Counted from the stretch's first letter, positions 1 to 8,256 are shown. The stretch is 64,000 nucleotides of DNA from Fen-1359 sp963710355 (GCA_963710355.1 CAVPZU010000003.1:930001-994000); one strand, 5' to 3'. Notes: generated by a model from the sequence alone, not told the origin. Numbers and translations are program-made.

Positions 1-211
1 ATATAAAAGAGCCGGAGCCGCCGCTGTTAAACCTTACCGAAGATTTTTGAACGTGCTCCAGCCAGGCAGAGGTCGGTTCAAAGCCGTACCTGTCTTTCAA
101 CAATTTATAAGGCATGTCATTGTAAAGCCACATACCCTCGTCAGCAGTTGCTGGTGCACCAAAGCTCATAATAATAAACACAATCACAAGTTGGTTAAAT
201 AACGTCCTCAT
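1..211 (-). CDS. Peptidase S46 (dipeptidyl-peptidase 7/11-like), N-terminal part
   Basis: The reading frame starts at 211 on the minus strand, behind an AGGAGA ribosome binding site, and runs off the left edge, so only about 70 residues are visible. A signal peptide (residues 1 to about 23) is followed by DEGMWLYNDMP, then YGFEPTSAWLEH and SSVRFNSGGSGSF. This order and spacing is characteristic of the N-terminus of S46 serine exopeptidases, which remove dipeptides from peptides in the periplasm or at the outer membrane. The catalytic His, Asp and Ser lie beyond the window and cannot be checked. It is too short for the supplied ORF list but convincing by motif. Confidence 0.8.
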   Translation of the reverse strand, partial: MRTLFNQLVIVFIIMSFGAPATADEGMWLYNDMPYKLLKDRYGFEPTSAWLEHVQKSSVRFNSGGSGSFI

Positions 212-270
212 ATTTTGTTCTCCTGATTCCATATCTAATTCACTATTAGCCAGCCTGTTTATTTTACATA

Positions 271-337
271 TGTATGTCTTCAGCCAAAATGAGACAAATT
301 TGCCTTTGAATTAGGAGACGGTTTTGGCTCCCGTTAC
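271..337 (+). repeat. DDE-element end / MITE-like repeat, copy 1
   Basis: This stretch begins TGTATGTCTTCAGCCAAAAT and matches, with few differences, the sequences at 5793 and 23853, including the block around AATTAGGAGACGG. Those other copies also carry the inverted right end of the element. Here the right end is not visible, so this is a solo left end. Confidence 0.75.
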
Positions 338-423
338 TTTGATTCTATCGTTATGTTTTTTTCTTTCAAGGATTGTTCTTCTTTTAATTTCAGTCCGTTT
401 CTTAAGTCTCAGAGGCACTTTAT

Positions 424-476
424 GCTCGTAGAATGGCTGAACAGCGCATTACCCCTACCAAACTACCCTCTGAGCG
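424..476 (+). repeat. 53-base repeat, copy 1
   Basis: The segment from GCTCGTAGAATGGCTGAA to CTGAGCG aligns without gaps to 15043-15095, with most positions identical by eye. Its function is unknown. Both copies lie in gene-free DNA of the accessory region, and it may be a remnant of a mobile gene. Confidence 0.5.
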
Positions 477-664
477 TTTTCCTTTGACAAATATTAGGTT
501 TTCTCCCGCTTTAGCCTTACCATTTCTTACCATCTTCACCTGCTCAATCTGCCTTCGTTGTTAGCAATTTTCTGCACCGTCTATGTTGTTTTAGGCTGTA
601 GATATTATCCCCCCGTCCCCCCAATTCAAACATTCGGTGGTTTCCAGAACCCTGCTGAGCCGGG

Positions 665-1333
665 TTATCGCCGGTAGCGCCCATACACGTACGGATGCAG
701 CGGCCTGTGCCAATAGCCGTGGTGCCAAACCCAACGGTCCCCGAACCAGACCCACGCGCCTCCCACCCAGATGTAGTCCGGACCCGGAGCCACGACGACC
801 TGCTCGACTAATGGTGGTGGTGACGCAGTTCCTACCACTCCCGCCACTTGGGCGGACTGAACCTGGGTCGGCGTGTTGATCATAAAGTCAATGATCTTTT
901 CACTGACACCCGAGTTCTTGAGATCAACAATGTCAGCTGTGTTGAGGTGATAGACCGTGCGGGAGTTGCGAATCTGGCTGATGACAAGATCGTCGCTGAT
1001 CCCGGCGTTCACCAGCGCTTTGACGTCCACCACTGTCAACGGCTGACTCTGTTCAACCCGTTGCAGTGTCTGTGGGGCTTGTGCCCTCAACTGCGCCTCC
1101 TGGTCCTGGTCCATGCCGTGTCCGATGAGGCCGCCGACCACTGCGCCCGCAGCTGCGCCGACCACTGGGGCGGGGCCCGGCTGCCGAGCTATGCTGCCGA
1201 CGATTGCTCCCGTTGCCCCACCAGTCAAAGCTCCGGAGGCCGTGTAGTCCGGCCGACCCGACGGAGACATGCAACCCGCGGTCGATATTCCCACGACCGC
1301 TACCACCAACAAATAACCGTATCGTTTTTTCAT
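665..1333 (-). CDS. Glycine-zipper / YXWGXW-repeat lipoprotein
   Basis: Predicted outer-membrane lipoprotein of 222 residues. The start at 1333 gives a textbook lipoprotein signal ending in ISTAGC (Cys about residue 21); the longer frame to 1423 would read through an upstream repeat and is unlikely. Residues about 32-75 form a glycine zipper (GALTGGATGAIVGS, then GAAAGAVVGGLIGHG), as in 17-kDa-antigen-like proteins. The C-terminus carries aromatic repeats (WVGGAWVWFGDRWVW, then HHGYWH) like the YXWGXW family. The middle (about 90-140) is predicted soluble. The precise role is unknown; envelope stress or membrane stabilisation is only suggested by the zipper. The hairpin-tail repeat lies directly in its 5' leader. 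Confidence 0.8.
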   Translation of the reverse strand: MKKRYGYLLVVAVVGISTAGCMSPSGRPDYTASGALTGGATGAIVGSIARQPGPAPVVGAAAGAVVGGLIGHGMDQDQEAQLRAQAPQTLQRVEQSQPLTVVDVKALVNAGISDDLVISQIRNSRTVYHLNTADIVDLKNSGVSEKIIDFMINTPTQVQSAQVAGVVGTASPPPLVEQVVVAPGPDYIWVGGAWVWFGDRWVWHHGYWHRPLHPYVYGRYRR

Positions 1334-1352
1334 GGTTCTCTTCTCTTTTAAT

Positions 1353-1402
1353 TTGGTATTTCCCATATTAAACGCTTGGCTACGCAACCAAGCCATTTGA
1401 CC
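1353..1402 (-). repeat. Hairpin-plus-tail leader repeat, copy in lipoprotein leader
   Basis: On the minus strand this reads GGCTTGGTTGCGTAGCCAAG, which folds as GCTTGG/CCAAGC around an 8-base loop. It is followed by a tail TTTAATATGGGAAATACC about 20 bases before the gene start. The same hairpin and tail occur at 15405-15452 and, modified, at 12988-13040, each time ahead of an unrelated gene. Confidence 0.7.
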
Positions 1403-1587
1403 ATAAAAATACCAAACTATCAATAGTTACTCCGCCTCTTTTAAACCAAGTGGAGTAAGGTGTATGAAATCTCTACAGGCTGAAGATAGACCACCGAAGC
1501 CCCAACAATGCGTACACAATCACGGGTTTTGCATAGGGGGTATACTGCTACTGACACCCCCTGAAATAAAGGGTGGTCAGGAGGATA

Positions 1588-1813
1588 GGATATATAAAAT
1601 GTTTGCATTTTCTGAAGATTTTTTTAAGTCATTGATATTGAAGGCCTTATGGGTTCATGTTTTTTGCGATTTTACACGCTATTTAGCATTCAGGTTGTAT
1701 TTTGGTTGTATGAATTTTTCTCCCCGAATCACAGCCGCAAGGTCATTAAAATTTCAAGCATTGTGGCTGAAAGAAGATTTTGATATTATTGTGGAATTGG
1801 AATGCTTGGTTGT
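1588..1813 (+). repeat. GTTGTA repeat family, long copy 1
   Basis: This copy starts GGATATATAAAATGTTTGCA and contains two GGTTGTA units 11 bases apart, then a distal part (AAGGTCATTAAAATTTCA) that ends in GGAATGCTTGGTTG. It aligns over its length with 12775-13000. The hairpin's right arm is missing here. It ends about 29 bases before the methyltransferase start at 1842. An open frame across it (to 1832) looks like a by-product of the repeat, not a gene. Confidence 0.75.
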
Positions 1814-1841
1814 ATATCAGCAGAAACATTAGTGGGTAATT

Positions 1842-2528
1842 ATGTCTCTAACAAAATTTATCAGAGATGTGCAGAGTAGGTTTCAAGCGATTCCAGCTCC
1901 TGCCGCTATTTTTTACGATTGGCTACCGGCAAGGATTCTTAAAAAGCCGGAAAACAAAATAGTTGACGACATAGTTGAGAAAATAGCCAGTGGGATCATC
2001 GTAGATTTAGGTTCAGGAACGGGCTATTTATCAATAGAGATTGCCAAGAGAGTACCAGGCACACGGGTTTATGGCATCGACCTGAGCAGGCAAATGGTCA
2101 AGATTGCAAAAAGGCATGCAAAGGGCATTGAAAATGTTCAATTTTTATTTGGCGATGCTGCTGACCTTATCTTTGAGAATGAATCCGTTGACTTTATAGT
2201 TAGTACAGGCTCCTTATATCACTGGAAGAGACCAGCAAAAGTATTCGATGAATGTTATCGCGTTTTAAAAAACGGCAAAGAAGCTTGGGTATATGATCCA
2301 TGCTGTGATGCCCTCAAATACGAAGCCGACAAAGCAAAGGAAGAATATGGCTTTGTACGCCACAAAATGCTAACTAAGATGACCCAACTTCATGGTTTTA
2401 CTAAGCAAGAGTACGAAACCAGAATTAAAGGTGTTTTAGACCAAACGAAATTCAAAAATAACTACCAAATGGAGCTGACAGACATTTGGATGAAGACTAC
2501 CCTCAAAAAGTGTGGACCAAGTGAATAG
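1842..2528 (+). CDS. Class I SAM-dependent methyltransferase
   Basis: 228 residues. Residues about 50-160 form a methyltransferase Rossmann fold: motif I is VDLGSGTGYLSIEIA (about residue 52), the acidic residue ending strand 2 lies in VYGIDLS, and VQFLFGDAADL and IVSTGSLYHW follow as motifs II-III. The arrangement resembles Methyltransf_11/25 enzymes, which transfer methyl groups to small molecules or quinone-like substrates; the substrate cannot be told. The N-terminal 30 residues and the C-terminal extension look family-specific. The gene stands alone, bracketed by a long GTTGTA repeat copy upstream and a core copy downstream, like a cassette. No strong Shine-Dalgarno sequence is visible. 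Confidence 0.85.
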   Translation: MSLTKFIRDVQSRFQAIPAPAAIFYDWLPARILKKPENKIVDDIVEKIASGIIVDLGSGTGYLSIEIAKRVPGTRVYGIDLSRQMVKIAKRHAKGIENVQFLFGDAADLIFENESVDFIVSTGSLYHWKRPAKVFDECYRVLKNGKEAWVYDPCCDALKYEADKAKEEYGFVRHKMLTKMTQLHGFTKQEYETRIKGVLDQTKFKNNYQMELTDIWMKTTLKKCGPSE

Positions 2529-2560
2529 CCAACAAATTTTTTATTTTTTATAACTTACTA

Positions 2561-2640
2561 ATATGACAAGGCTTATGAAGTGAGAATTTTTATAAAATTG
2601 ACGGATAATCAGTCTCGCAGTTGTAATGTGGTTGTAATCG
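2561..2640 (+). repeat. GTTGTA repeat family, diverged core copy
   Basis: The sequence aligns to the core of the 8502 and 23981 copies. The tandem motif CAGTTGTAATGTGGTTGTAA keeps the 11-base spacing and is followed by CGCTACAAC. The beginning of the repeat (TATATAAAATG) is not preserved. Confidence 0.55.
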
Positions 2641-2701
2641 CTACAACTACTGCCATTTTGATTTTGGTGTCCACGGTTCTCTCTAAACCATCCCCTAATC
2701 A

Positions 2702-2755
2702 GCCACGCTTTTGCTGCTCGGCATCGGTGCGGTGATGTTGAGAAGGAAACGCTAA
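2702..2755 (+). pseudogene. Orphan PEP-CTERM tail
   Basis: The 54 bases encode ATLLLLGIGAVMLRRKR followed by a stop, nearly identical to the C-terminus of the intact PEP-CTERM protein ending at 4051. A stop codon lies in frame just upstream and no gene body is attached. It is the sorting-signal end of a lost or rearranged exosortase substrate. Confidence 0.7.
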
Positions 2756-3205
2756 AGGAAAAACCCTGAAATGTTAGCTTTTGTTAGTATTTTTTAGTAT
2801 TTAAATATGCTCGATGAATCCGAAATTCATAAAAACGAAATAGGTTTCTGGGCAGATTATGATTTTCAAGACAGGCGGGTGTTTGGGGGGTGATACCCCC
2901 ATCAAAACCCGTGAAAAAACACGCTCGCCTGCGGTCTTATAGGAAAAGCCCCAGAGATTGCATCCCCTTTACAGCAACCTTTTGCTGTATTTTTCCCTTG
3001 ATATTCACCAGCGGAAAGTCTATAATCATAGCGGTTTTTTCAGGCATAGTTTGTCTGAAAAAAGTGCGGAGAGTGATGAGATGAGAAGAGATAGTAATTT
3101 TGCCTTTTATTGGTTCATTTCTTTTGTCAGAATCAATCCTGATGTTCATCAGGATACAAAACGTCTATTTATTATTAACCCATTTTGTTCTCAAGGAGGA
3201 GAAAG

Positions 3206-4051
3206 ATGAAAAAGTTTCGGTTTCGAGCGTTAATAATCATAGGCATGTTATTAGGCGCAGTCCCTCGGATTACCAATGGCGTACAAGTCGGTGATGGCAT
3301 TGGCCCATATAGGGTTACGAGCATCACGCAAATTCCTATTTATGCAGAGGACATAGTGTATGCGAATAATTCATTCTATGCCATAAGTTATTCGGGGGGG
3401 CAGATAAACAGAATTGACGAGACCGGCCAAGTAATAAGTACATGGCAAATACCGGATCTTAATGTTGAACCCTACGAAATAATGCATGGTATGGCTTTCG
3501 ATGGAACATATTTCTATACAACAGGCCGAAATAGTGGTGCGAGCTGGCGTAAATTGAGTTTGGGAACAGCTCCTAACGTAACTGTTAATCTAAAAAGAAC
3601 CTGGCCGACTAATTCGTGGGCTATGGACCTCGCTTATGCAAATGGATACTTATACTATCCTGATTACCTTGGTTTTCCTAATTCTTCCGGGGGTTATGAT
3701 GGTGCGATAAGAAAAGTAGACCCACAGACATTCAACATTGTTGATACTTTTCGGGCACCTAGTAATCTTATCTATGGAATGGCTTTTGATGGAACAAATT
3801 TGCTTGCGTCAAACACGGTTGGCCATGATTCAGGACAACCTACGGAAATGTGGGTAATATCTCCGTCAAATGGTGCAGTTTTGGAAACTTGGATGACAAA
3901 TATCAGAGCTTGGGGTATGGATTATGACATCCCGAACAAGACGCTCTATGTTCTCACTGTTGATGGACAAATACTTACAGCTGCCATTCCAGAACCCGCC
4001 ACGCTTTTATTGCTCGGCCTTGGTGCGGTGATGTTGAGAAGAAAACGCTGA
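3206..4051 (+). CDS. PEP-CTERM sorting-domain protein with beta-propeller-like body
   Basis: 281 residues from the ATG at 3206, chosen because an AAGGAGGAG ribosome binding site sits just before it; a longer frame from 3185 lacks one. An N-terminal signal peptide (about residues 1-26) is followed by a body with recurrent motifs such as GMAFDGTYFYTTG, DLAYANGYLYYPD and GMAFDGTNLLAS, which suggest a repeated-blade (NHL/YVTN-like) fold. It ends in a canonical PEP-CTERM signal: PEPATLLLLGLGAVMLRRKR. Proteins of this type are exported and then processed by an exosortase, often in organisms making extracellular polysaccharide. No exosortase gene is in this window. The ligand is unknown. Confidence 0.85.
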   Translation: MKKFRFRALIIIGMLLGAVPRITNGVQVGDGIGPYRVTSITQIPIYAEDIVYANNSFYAISYSGGQINRIDETGQVISTWQIPDLNVEPYEIMHGMAFDGTYFYTTGRNSGASWRKLSLGTAPNVTVNLKRTWPTNSWAMDLAYANGYLYYPDYLGFPNSSGGYDGAIRKVDPQTFNIVDTFRAPSNLIYGMAFDGTNLLASNTVGHDSGQPTEMWVISPSNGAVLETWMTNIRAWGMDYDIPNKTLYVLTVDGQILTAAIPEPATLLLLGLGAVMLRRKR

Positions 4052-4114
4052 CGGCATTAGTTTTTGTAGTATCGATTTAACAAGCTGAGTCATGGGCGCC
4101 CATGCCGTCGAACG

Positions 4115-4726
4115 CTAAGTTCGCCATGGCGGGAAAAATCTTCCTGTCCGTTTCATATACTCCCGGTATTCGTCGCTGAACTGTTCCAGCATCATCTGTT
4201 CTTCCCGTGGAACCCGCGCCACAAAAAATACCACCGCACACGCCGCGAGAAAGAAGGGAACCCAGTTGGCTATTACGAAGCCGAGACTCATCGCCCATCC
4301 CAGGATGGCCGTGTACATGGGATGCCTTATTCGCGAGTAAGGGCCGGAAGTGACCAGCCGGTGGCTCGTGCGAAGTTGCAATTGGGCTGACCAGAACCGC
4401 CCAAGTTCCACATGCGTCCAGGTCCAGAGGGCCAAGCTGGCCAGTCCCAAGACAAAAGCCGCCCAGCGCAGCCAGAACGGCAAGGGGAAGGCGAGCTTCT
4501 GTATTTGGATACGATGAAGGGCGAGCAGCACAAACAGGGCAATGAAGAAGAGGAACACAGACCCCCGGATGGCAAATGCCACCCAGCCCTCGCGCCGGAT
4601 GGCGGCCCGATCCGGCATGAGCCGTTCGCCCGCCCGTCGCACACGGAATGCGAACCAGCCGCGCATCAATACCATCAGTCCGAGTAACACCCAGAAAGCG
4701 ATTTGAAATGTTCTACCGCTGTTCAT
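4115..4726 (-). CDS. Isoprenylcysteine carboxyl methyltransferase (ICMT)-family membrane protein
   Basis: 203 residues from the ATG at 4726 (MNSGRTFQIAFW), behind a GAAGG site; the upstream extension to 4855 looks non-coding. Four to five membrane segments are visible, beginning at residues about 5-22. The C-terminal half holds the ICMT/PEMT signature: LVTSGPYSRIRHPMYTAIL, then PREEQMMLEQFSDEYREYM. In characterised relatives this region binds S-adenosylmethionine and methylates lipids or isoprenylated thiols at the membrane. The substrate here cannot be inferred. No operon partner is seen; the neighbouring YdcF gene is about 290 bases away on the same strand. Confidence 0.85.
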   Translation of the reverse strand: MNSGRTFQIAFWVLLGLMVLMRGWFAFRVRRAGERLMPDRAAIRREGWVAFAIRGSVFLFFIALFVLLALHRIQIQKLAFPLPFWLRWAAFVLGLASLALWTWTHVELGRFWSAQLQLRTSHRLVTSGPYSRIRHPMYTAILGWAMSLGFVIANWVPFFLAACAVVFFVARVPREEQMMLEQFSDEYREYMKRTGRFFPPWRT

Positions 4727-5015
4727 CGCAGAAACCTTCGCGTCCAGTCCAACGACCAAGATCACATACCGCTGGCTGCGCCAACAGCCAGTGTAGTGCG
4801 TCATAAATACCTTACTTATAATTGATTGCCTGAAACCAATTGAATCTTTGCTCAAAATTAAAATAAGCGCGATTGCGATTGGCTAATACTTTCTGGACAA
4901 TATATTCAAATGTAAAGAAACGTTAGACGCACCACACTAGCGGTTAGGTGAAGCGCACGGTTAGCCCGACATAAATTTTATACCAAGCCATATTTTATAA
5001 GAAACTGTAGGGAAT

Positions 5016-5669
5016 TTATATCCATCCTCTGGCCTTATACAGCACCAAACCCGCATATTCTCTAATAACTGCTTTAAAAACGAACAATCTTCCCATAGAA
5101 TCATTGGCGTACATTTCGACCGGTTCTACCGGAGCGGCAAAAACCTTAACACCTGCATGTTCAAAACTGAGCATCGACCTTTTCATGTGTGAAGCGGATG
5201 TTACAAGAAGAGCTGTTGTAAGACCGTTTTCTTTCATCATTTCGGCGGTTTTCAAGGCGTTTTCATATGTGCGGGTGGATTTCTCTTCAAGCAGAATTGC
5301 CTGCGGCGGTACGCCAAGATTAACAGCGACTCTGGCCATACCGTTTAACTCAGGGACATTCAAAGGGTTGGGGTTGCCCGTACAGCCACTAAACAGAATT
5401 TTATCCGCATATCCTTTTTTGTAAAGTTCCACACCTTTTACCGTTCGCATTAGTGAATACCACGACAGTGTGCCATCGGGATAAATGCCGCCCTCAAGAA
5501 CAACTATTACGTCGGCCTTTTGCAGGTCGGCTTTAACCATGAGCGGCCGGGACAGACTATTGGCTAAAGGCGTGTACATTATGATTATTACTGCAAGGGC
5601 AAGACAAAACAGCCCGTATGTTGCGGTTTTTGCTATAAACTTCACTATTTTATTTTGTCGAAAACTCAT
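5016..5669 (-). CDS. YdcF/ElyC/SanA-family (DUF218) membrane-anchored protein
   Basis: 217 residues. One N-terminal membrane segment (about 15-35) anchors a periplasmic DUF218 domain with the hallmark runs ADVIVVLEGG, GVELYKKGYADKILFSG, EEKSTRTYENA and ALLVTSASHMKRS. Relatives ElyC and SanA influence envelope integrity and peptidoglycan or carrier-lipid metabolism, but the reaction is not settled. It appears to be transcribed alone, and its upstream side ends in the mobile-element region. Confidence 0.85.
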   Translation of the reverse strand: MSFRQNKIVKFIAKTATYGLFCLALAVIIIMYTPLANSLSRPLMVKADLQKADVIVVLEGGIYPDGTLSWYSLMRTVKGVELYKKGYADKILFSGCTGNPNPLNVPELNGMARVAVNLGVPPQAILLEEKSTRTYENALKTAEMMKENGLTTALLVTSASHMKRSMLSFEHAGVKVFAAPVEPVEMYANDSMGRLFVFKAVIREYAGLVLYKARGWI

Positions 5670-5792
5670 AGTCTGTAACAGTCAGAAAAGGAAATCATTT
5701 GTTAAGAAACATTTTATCAACTCAGCTTCACATAGACAATAATATCATATTTTTCTCATTCGGCCCTGCTCAGGACAATTCCGCTTTAATCC

Positions 5793-5877
5793 TGTACGTC
5801 TTCAGCAAAAATGAGACAAATTTGCCTTTGAATTAGGAGACGGTTTCGGCTCCTGTTACTGTGCCATTTCTGCTGAT
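5793..5877 (+). repeat. DDE-element end / MITE-like repeat, copy 2
   Basis: This copy starts TGTACGTCTTCAGCAAAAAT and passes through AATTAGGAGACGG. It ends in ACTGTGCCATTTCTGCTGA, a diverged version of the right end at 7418-7446, so both ends of the parent element are brought together in about 85 bases. The IS110-type element begins immediately to the right. Confidence 0.7.
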
Positions 5878-5878
5878 A

Positions 5879-7170
5879 CGATAGATCCGCATGGCAATAC
5901 GAATGCTCTTACAGGATAATGGCATAAAAAACCTTAAAGAAAGGAGGCTTGCCATGTGGTATGCAGGAATCGATTTAGGTTGGAAGTCATCTGTGATTGC
6001 TTTAGTTTCTGATGACGGACTCAAAGTATCCTCAAGACGGTTCTCGAACCAAAATCCCTTGGCTATCATTCAATTCCTATCGAGGTACAAGCCATATAGA
6101 GCTGTGATTGAAGCGACTGGGACTTATCGCTGGATTTACGAGTTGTTAATCAAGCATGGAGAAGTTATCCTGGCTCATCCATACCGTTTGCGAGCAATAT
6201 GGTCAGGCAAGGCCAAAACAGACAAGCTTGATGCTAAGGTACTCGCTGAATTACTCCGAGCAGATTTGATGCCGCAAGCTTATGTACCTCCAAAATCATA
6301 TCAACTGCTGCGAGATCTTACACGCGTAAAAGCAAGATTAGTACGAAGACGTACAACAGTCAGGAATGAACTGCGTAACATACTCGCATGTGCCAATATT
6401 GTTGCTCCATTTTCTTGTCCATTTGGTCCGCGTGGGCTAAAATGGCTTGCTTCTGTGAATTTAAATCCAGTTGCAGAAATTGTTCGAGACGAACTTATTG
6501 AACGTCTCCGACATTTTGAAACAGTAATCAATAAGTTTGATAAGCATTTACAATCAATAGCCGGTGACTATCCGCAAACCGAGGCATTAACAGATATTCC
6601 CGGATTTTCCCTGTACACGGCCTTACTTGTAATTGCCGAATACGGAGAGCCGTGGAGATTTTGGCATGCTGGCCAGGCTTCTGCTTATGCAGGCCTAACT
6701 CCACGGGTATATCAATCTGGGCAATATGAGCATCGTGGGACCATTTCAAAGCAGGTATCACCCTGGCTTAGATGGATTTTGGTAGAAGCTTCTTACAAAG
6801 TTACTTGCAAGGATGAACCGCTGCGTCGATTTTATGAGCGAGTAAGGCGTCGTCGAGGTAAACAGGCCGGGCGTGTGGCGGTTGCATGTAAATTGGCGGA
6901 AATTTGCTGGAAACGACTTATTGCATGGCATAAAGCTCATGCAGCTTAATATTTAATTTGATGCGATAGCAAAGGCTAGAGAAATGGCGGGCCCGTGTCT
7001 GACGTTGATTGACCTAATTTAATGGTAGAATCGTTCCGCTGATTGGGCGGCCATTTCTTCGGACTGTATACTGCGTATGGGTGTTTTACCCATGACGCGA
7101 AGAGGTGACTGACCTTGGTGTCGCATTGATTGGAATAAAGGTTAAAATAAACTTGACGAGCGGATCTTAG
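5879..7170 (+). mobile_element. IS110/IS1111-type insertion sequence (approximate limits)
   Basis: The element contains one IS110-family transposase gene and about 220 bases of structured non-coding DNA on its 3' side. An 8-base subterminal inverted repeat, AGATCCGC at 5883-5890 and GCGGATCT at 7160-7167, brackets it, as is typical of the IS1111 subgroup. IS110 elements lack long terminal repeats, so the exact ends are uncertain by some bases. It sits inside the remains of a DDE element: left-end repeat at 5793, transposase C-terminus and right end at 7173-7446. Confidence 0.65.
5954..6949 (+). CDS. IS110-family transposase (DEDD recombinase)
   Basis: 331 residues starting at the ATG at 5954 behind an AAAGGAGG site. 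The N-terminal RuvC-like domain shows the acidic motifs in AGIDLGWKSS (Asp near residue 6), AVIEATGTYRW (Glu near 55) and KTDKLDAKVLAELL (paired Asp near 90). The C-terminal transposase_20 domain carries LTDIPGFSLYTALLVIAEYG, then AYAGLTPRVYQSG, the region holding the catalytic serine in this family. Enzymes of this family recombine DNA under guidance of an element-encoded bridge RNA. The frame is intact, so the element may be active. Confidence 0.93.
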   Translation: MWYAGIDLGWKSSVIALVSDDGLKVSSRRFSNQNPLAIIQFLSRYKPYRAVIEATGTYRWIYELLIKHGEVILAHPYRLRAIWSGKAKTDKLDAKVLAELLRADLMPQAYVPPKSYQLLRDLTRVKARLVRRRTTVRNELRNILACANIVAPFSCPFGPRGLKWLASVNLNPVAEIVRDELIERLRHFETVINKFDKHLQSIAGDYPQTEALTDIPGFSLYTALLVIAEYGEPWRFWHAGQASAYAGLTPRVYQSGQYEHRGTISKQVSPWLRWILVEASYKVTCKDEPLRRFYERVRRRRGKQAGRVAVACKLAEICWKRLIAWHKAHAA

Positions 7171-7172
7171 AG
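6950..7172 (+). ncRNA. Candidate bridge-RNA region of the IS110/IS1111 element
   Basis: This 220-base non-coding stretch lies between the transposase stop and the right subterminal repeat. It can form a long-range stem AGAAATGGC (6980-6988) with GCCATTTCT (7050-7058) enclosing a loop of about 60 bases. A second hairpin pairs GCGTATGGGT with ACCCATGACGC (7073-7098, one bulge). In IS1111-group elements the guide RNA is known to come from the region downstream of the transposase. The assignment is by position and structure; the target-binding and donor-binding loops have not been matched to flanks. Confidence 0.5.
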
Positions 7173-7415
7173 GTGACGTCAAACACTGACGAATGCCCCG
7201 ATGAACTTCGTCTCGAAATCGAAAAGTTTGTGACCTATTACAACTCGATTAGATACCATGAGGCCATAGGTAATGTAACACCGGATGATGTTTACTTCGG
7301 CAGAAGGAACCAGATACTCAGAAAACGTTCTAAACTTAAAATAAAAACTGTTGACCAAAGAAGGGAATATAATATTATTAACCAAGTGGAGCTAACATCG
7401 CAAAGCGTCTCTTAG
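7173..7415 (+). pseudogene. DDE (rve integrase) transposase, C-terminal fragment
   Basis: The frame encodes the last part of an integrase-core transposase: EIEKFVTYYNSIRYHEAIGN, then TPDDVYFGRRNQIL and VDQRREYN near the end. The catalytic core is missing, so it is a remnant. It is followed within three bases by the element right end. A related but distinct C-terminal fragment lies at 24123-24308. It is probably the remainder of the element into which the IS110-type element inserted. Confidence 0.75.
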
Positions 7416-7417
7416 CA

Positions 7418-7446
7418 AACTGTGCCATTATTGCTGACGACGTACA
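7418..7446 (+). repeat. DDE-element right terminal repeat
   Basis: The sequence ends TTGCTGACGACGTACA, the exact inverse of TGTACGTCGTCAGCAA at 23853. This 16-base match defines the terminal inverted repeat of the element family. Confidence 0.75.
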
Positions 7447-7554
7447 CTTTTGGCGATAGCGTGTCTGGCTTGATTATATCTGAATTATGAGAAGCAGAAC
7501 GAAAAAACATGGAGCAAATAAAGGAACCGGGAACAACATTAAGGAGTGTGTAGT

Positions 7555-8256
7555 ATGAAGTCATACATAACCGAGGTTTGGTCTGTGGTGTCAGCTTTGG
7601 TGCTCTTGGTGGGTCTGGCCGTCACAGGCAAGGCGGCTGAACCCTCACCGCCGGGCACGGCGCCAGCGTTTCAACTGCCGCTGCTGCCTTATGCACAGGA
7701 TGCGCTGGAACCTTATATATCCGCCAAGACAATGAGCTTCCACTATGGCAAGCATCATCAAGCCTACGTGGACAACCTGAACAAACTGGTCGCAGGTACA
7801 CCGTGGGCAACGCAGCCGCTGGAGAAAATAATCCAAGAGACTGCAGGCGTGGCGGATAAGGCAGCCGTCTTCAACAATGCGGCTCAGGTCTGGAACCACA
7901 CGTTCTTCTGGAAAAGCATGAAGCCCGGCGGTGGCGGCAAGCCCACTGGGCACCTGCTGGAACTTATCGAGAAGTCCTTCGGGAGTTTCGATGAGTTCAA
8001 GAATGCCTTCACGACCGCGGCCGTCTCGCAATTCGGCAGTGGATGGGTCTGGCTTGTGCAGGATGGCGACGTGTTGAAGATTGTCAAGACGTCGAACGCG
8101 GATACACCGGTGGCACACGGGCAAACCGCGGTCCTTACGTGTGATGTCTGGGAGCATGCCTACTATCTCGACTACCAGAACCGCCGCAAGGACTTTGTGC
8201 AGGCCTTTCTGGATCATCTCGTCAATTGGGACTTTGCGGCCTCGCAGTTGAAGTGA
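7555..8256 (+). CDS. sodB: Superoxide dismutase (Fe/Mn type), exported
   Basis: Converts superoxide to hydrogen peroxide and oxygen. 233 residues from the ATG at 7555 (AAGGAG eight bases upstream; a GTG at 7546 overlaps that site). Residues 1-27 are a signal peptide, so it acts in the periplasm or outside. The N-terminal domain has MSFHYGKHHQAYVDNL (first metal His) and NNAAQVWNHTFFW (second His). The C-terminal domain has QFGSGWVWL and DVWEHAYYLDYQ (Asp and His ligands). The residue pattern around WNHTFFW favours iron, but metal choice cannot be settled by reading. Its higher G+C than adjacent DNA hints at separate acquisition. Confidence 0.9.
   Translation: MKSYITEVWSVVSALVLLVGLAVTGKAAEPSPPGTAPAFQLPLLPYAQDALEPYISAKTMSFHYGKHHQAYVDNLNKLVAGTPWATQPLEKIIQETAGVADKAAVFNNAAQVWNHTFFWKSMKPGGGGKPTGHLLELIEKSFGSFDEFKNAFTTAAVSQFGSGWVWLVQDGDVLKIVKTSNADTPVAHGQTAVLTCDVWEHAYYLDYQNRRKDFVQAFLDHLVNWDFAASQLK

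Larger units (their letters stand above)
212..664. other. Intergenic region with two repeat copies, no gene
   Basis: No coding region is supported here. It holds one copy of the DDE-element end repeat (271-337) and a 53-base segment (424-476) that recurs with similar length at 15043-15095. The remainder is C/T-rich and featureless. Confidence 0.6.
2529..3205. other. Gene-poor spacer with repeat core and orphan PEP-CTERM tail
   Basis: This spacer holds a degenerate GTTGTA repeat core (2561-2640), an isolated PEP-CTERM tail (2702-2755) and AT-rich DNA. Short overlapping open frames between 2890 and 3209 on both strands show no recognisable protein features and were not called. Confidence 0.5.

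Noticed and set aside
848..1351. 167-codon open frame on the plus strand
   Set aside because: It is antisense to the glycine-zipper lipoprotein, whose signal peptide and motifs are unambiguous; no ribosome binding site.
1464..1832. 122-codon open frame on the plus strand
   Set aside because: It lies mostly in a GTTGTA repeat copy; other copies do not keep the frame open, so it is not a conserved protein.
2561..2640. Integron attC site, because of GTTGTA and the closing CGCTACAAC
   Set aside because: The GTTGTA units are direct rather than inverted in other copies, and no RYYYAAC/GTTRRRY pair with proper fold or an integron integrase was found.
2890..3209. Overlapping short frames on both strands
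   Set aside because: No domain, no ribosome binding site; translations are basic, low-complexity sequence.
7645..8217. 190-codon antisense frame in the SOD gene
   Set aside because: Shadow of a G+C-richer gene with all SOD metal ligands on the plus strand.
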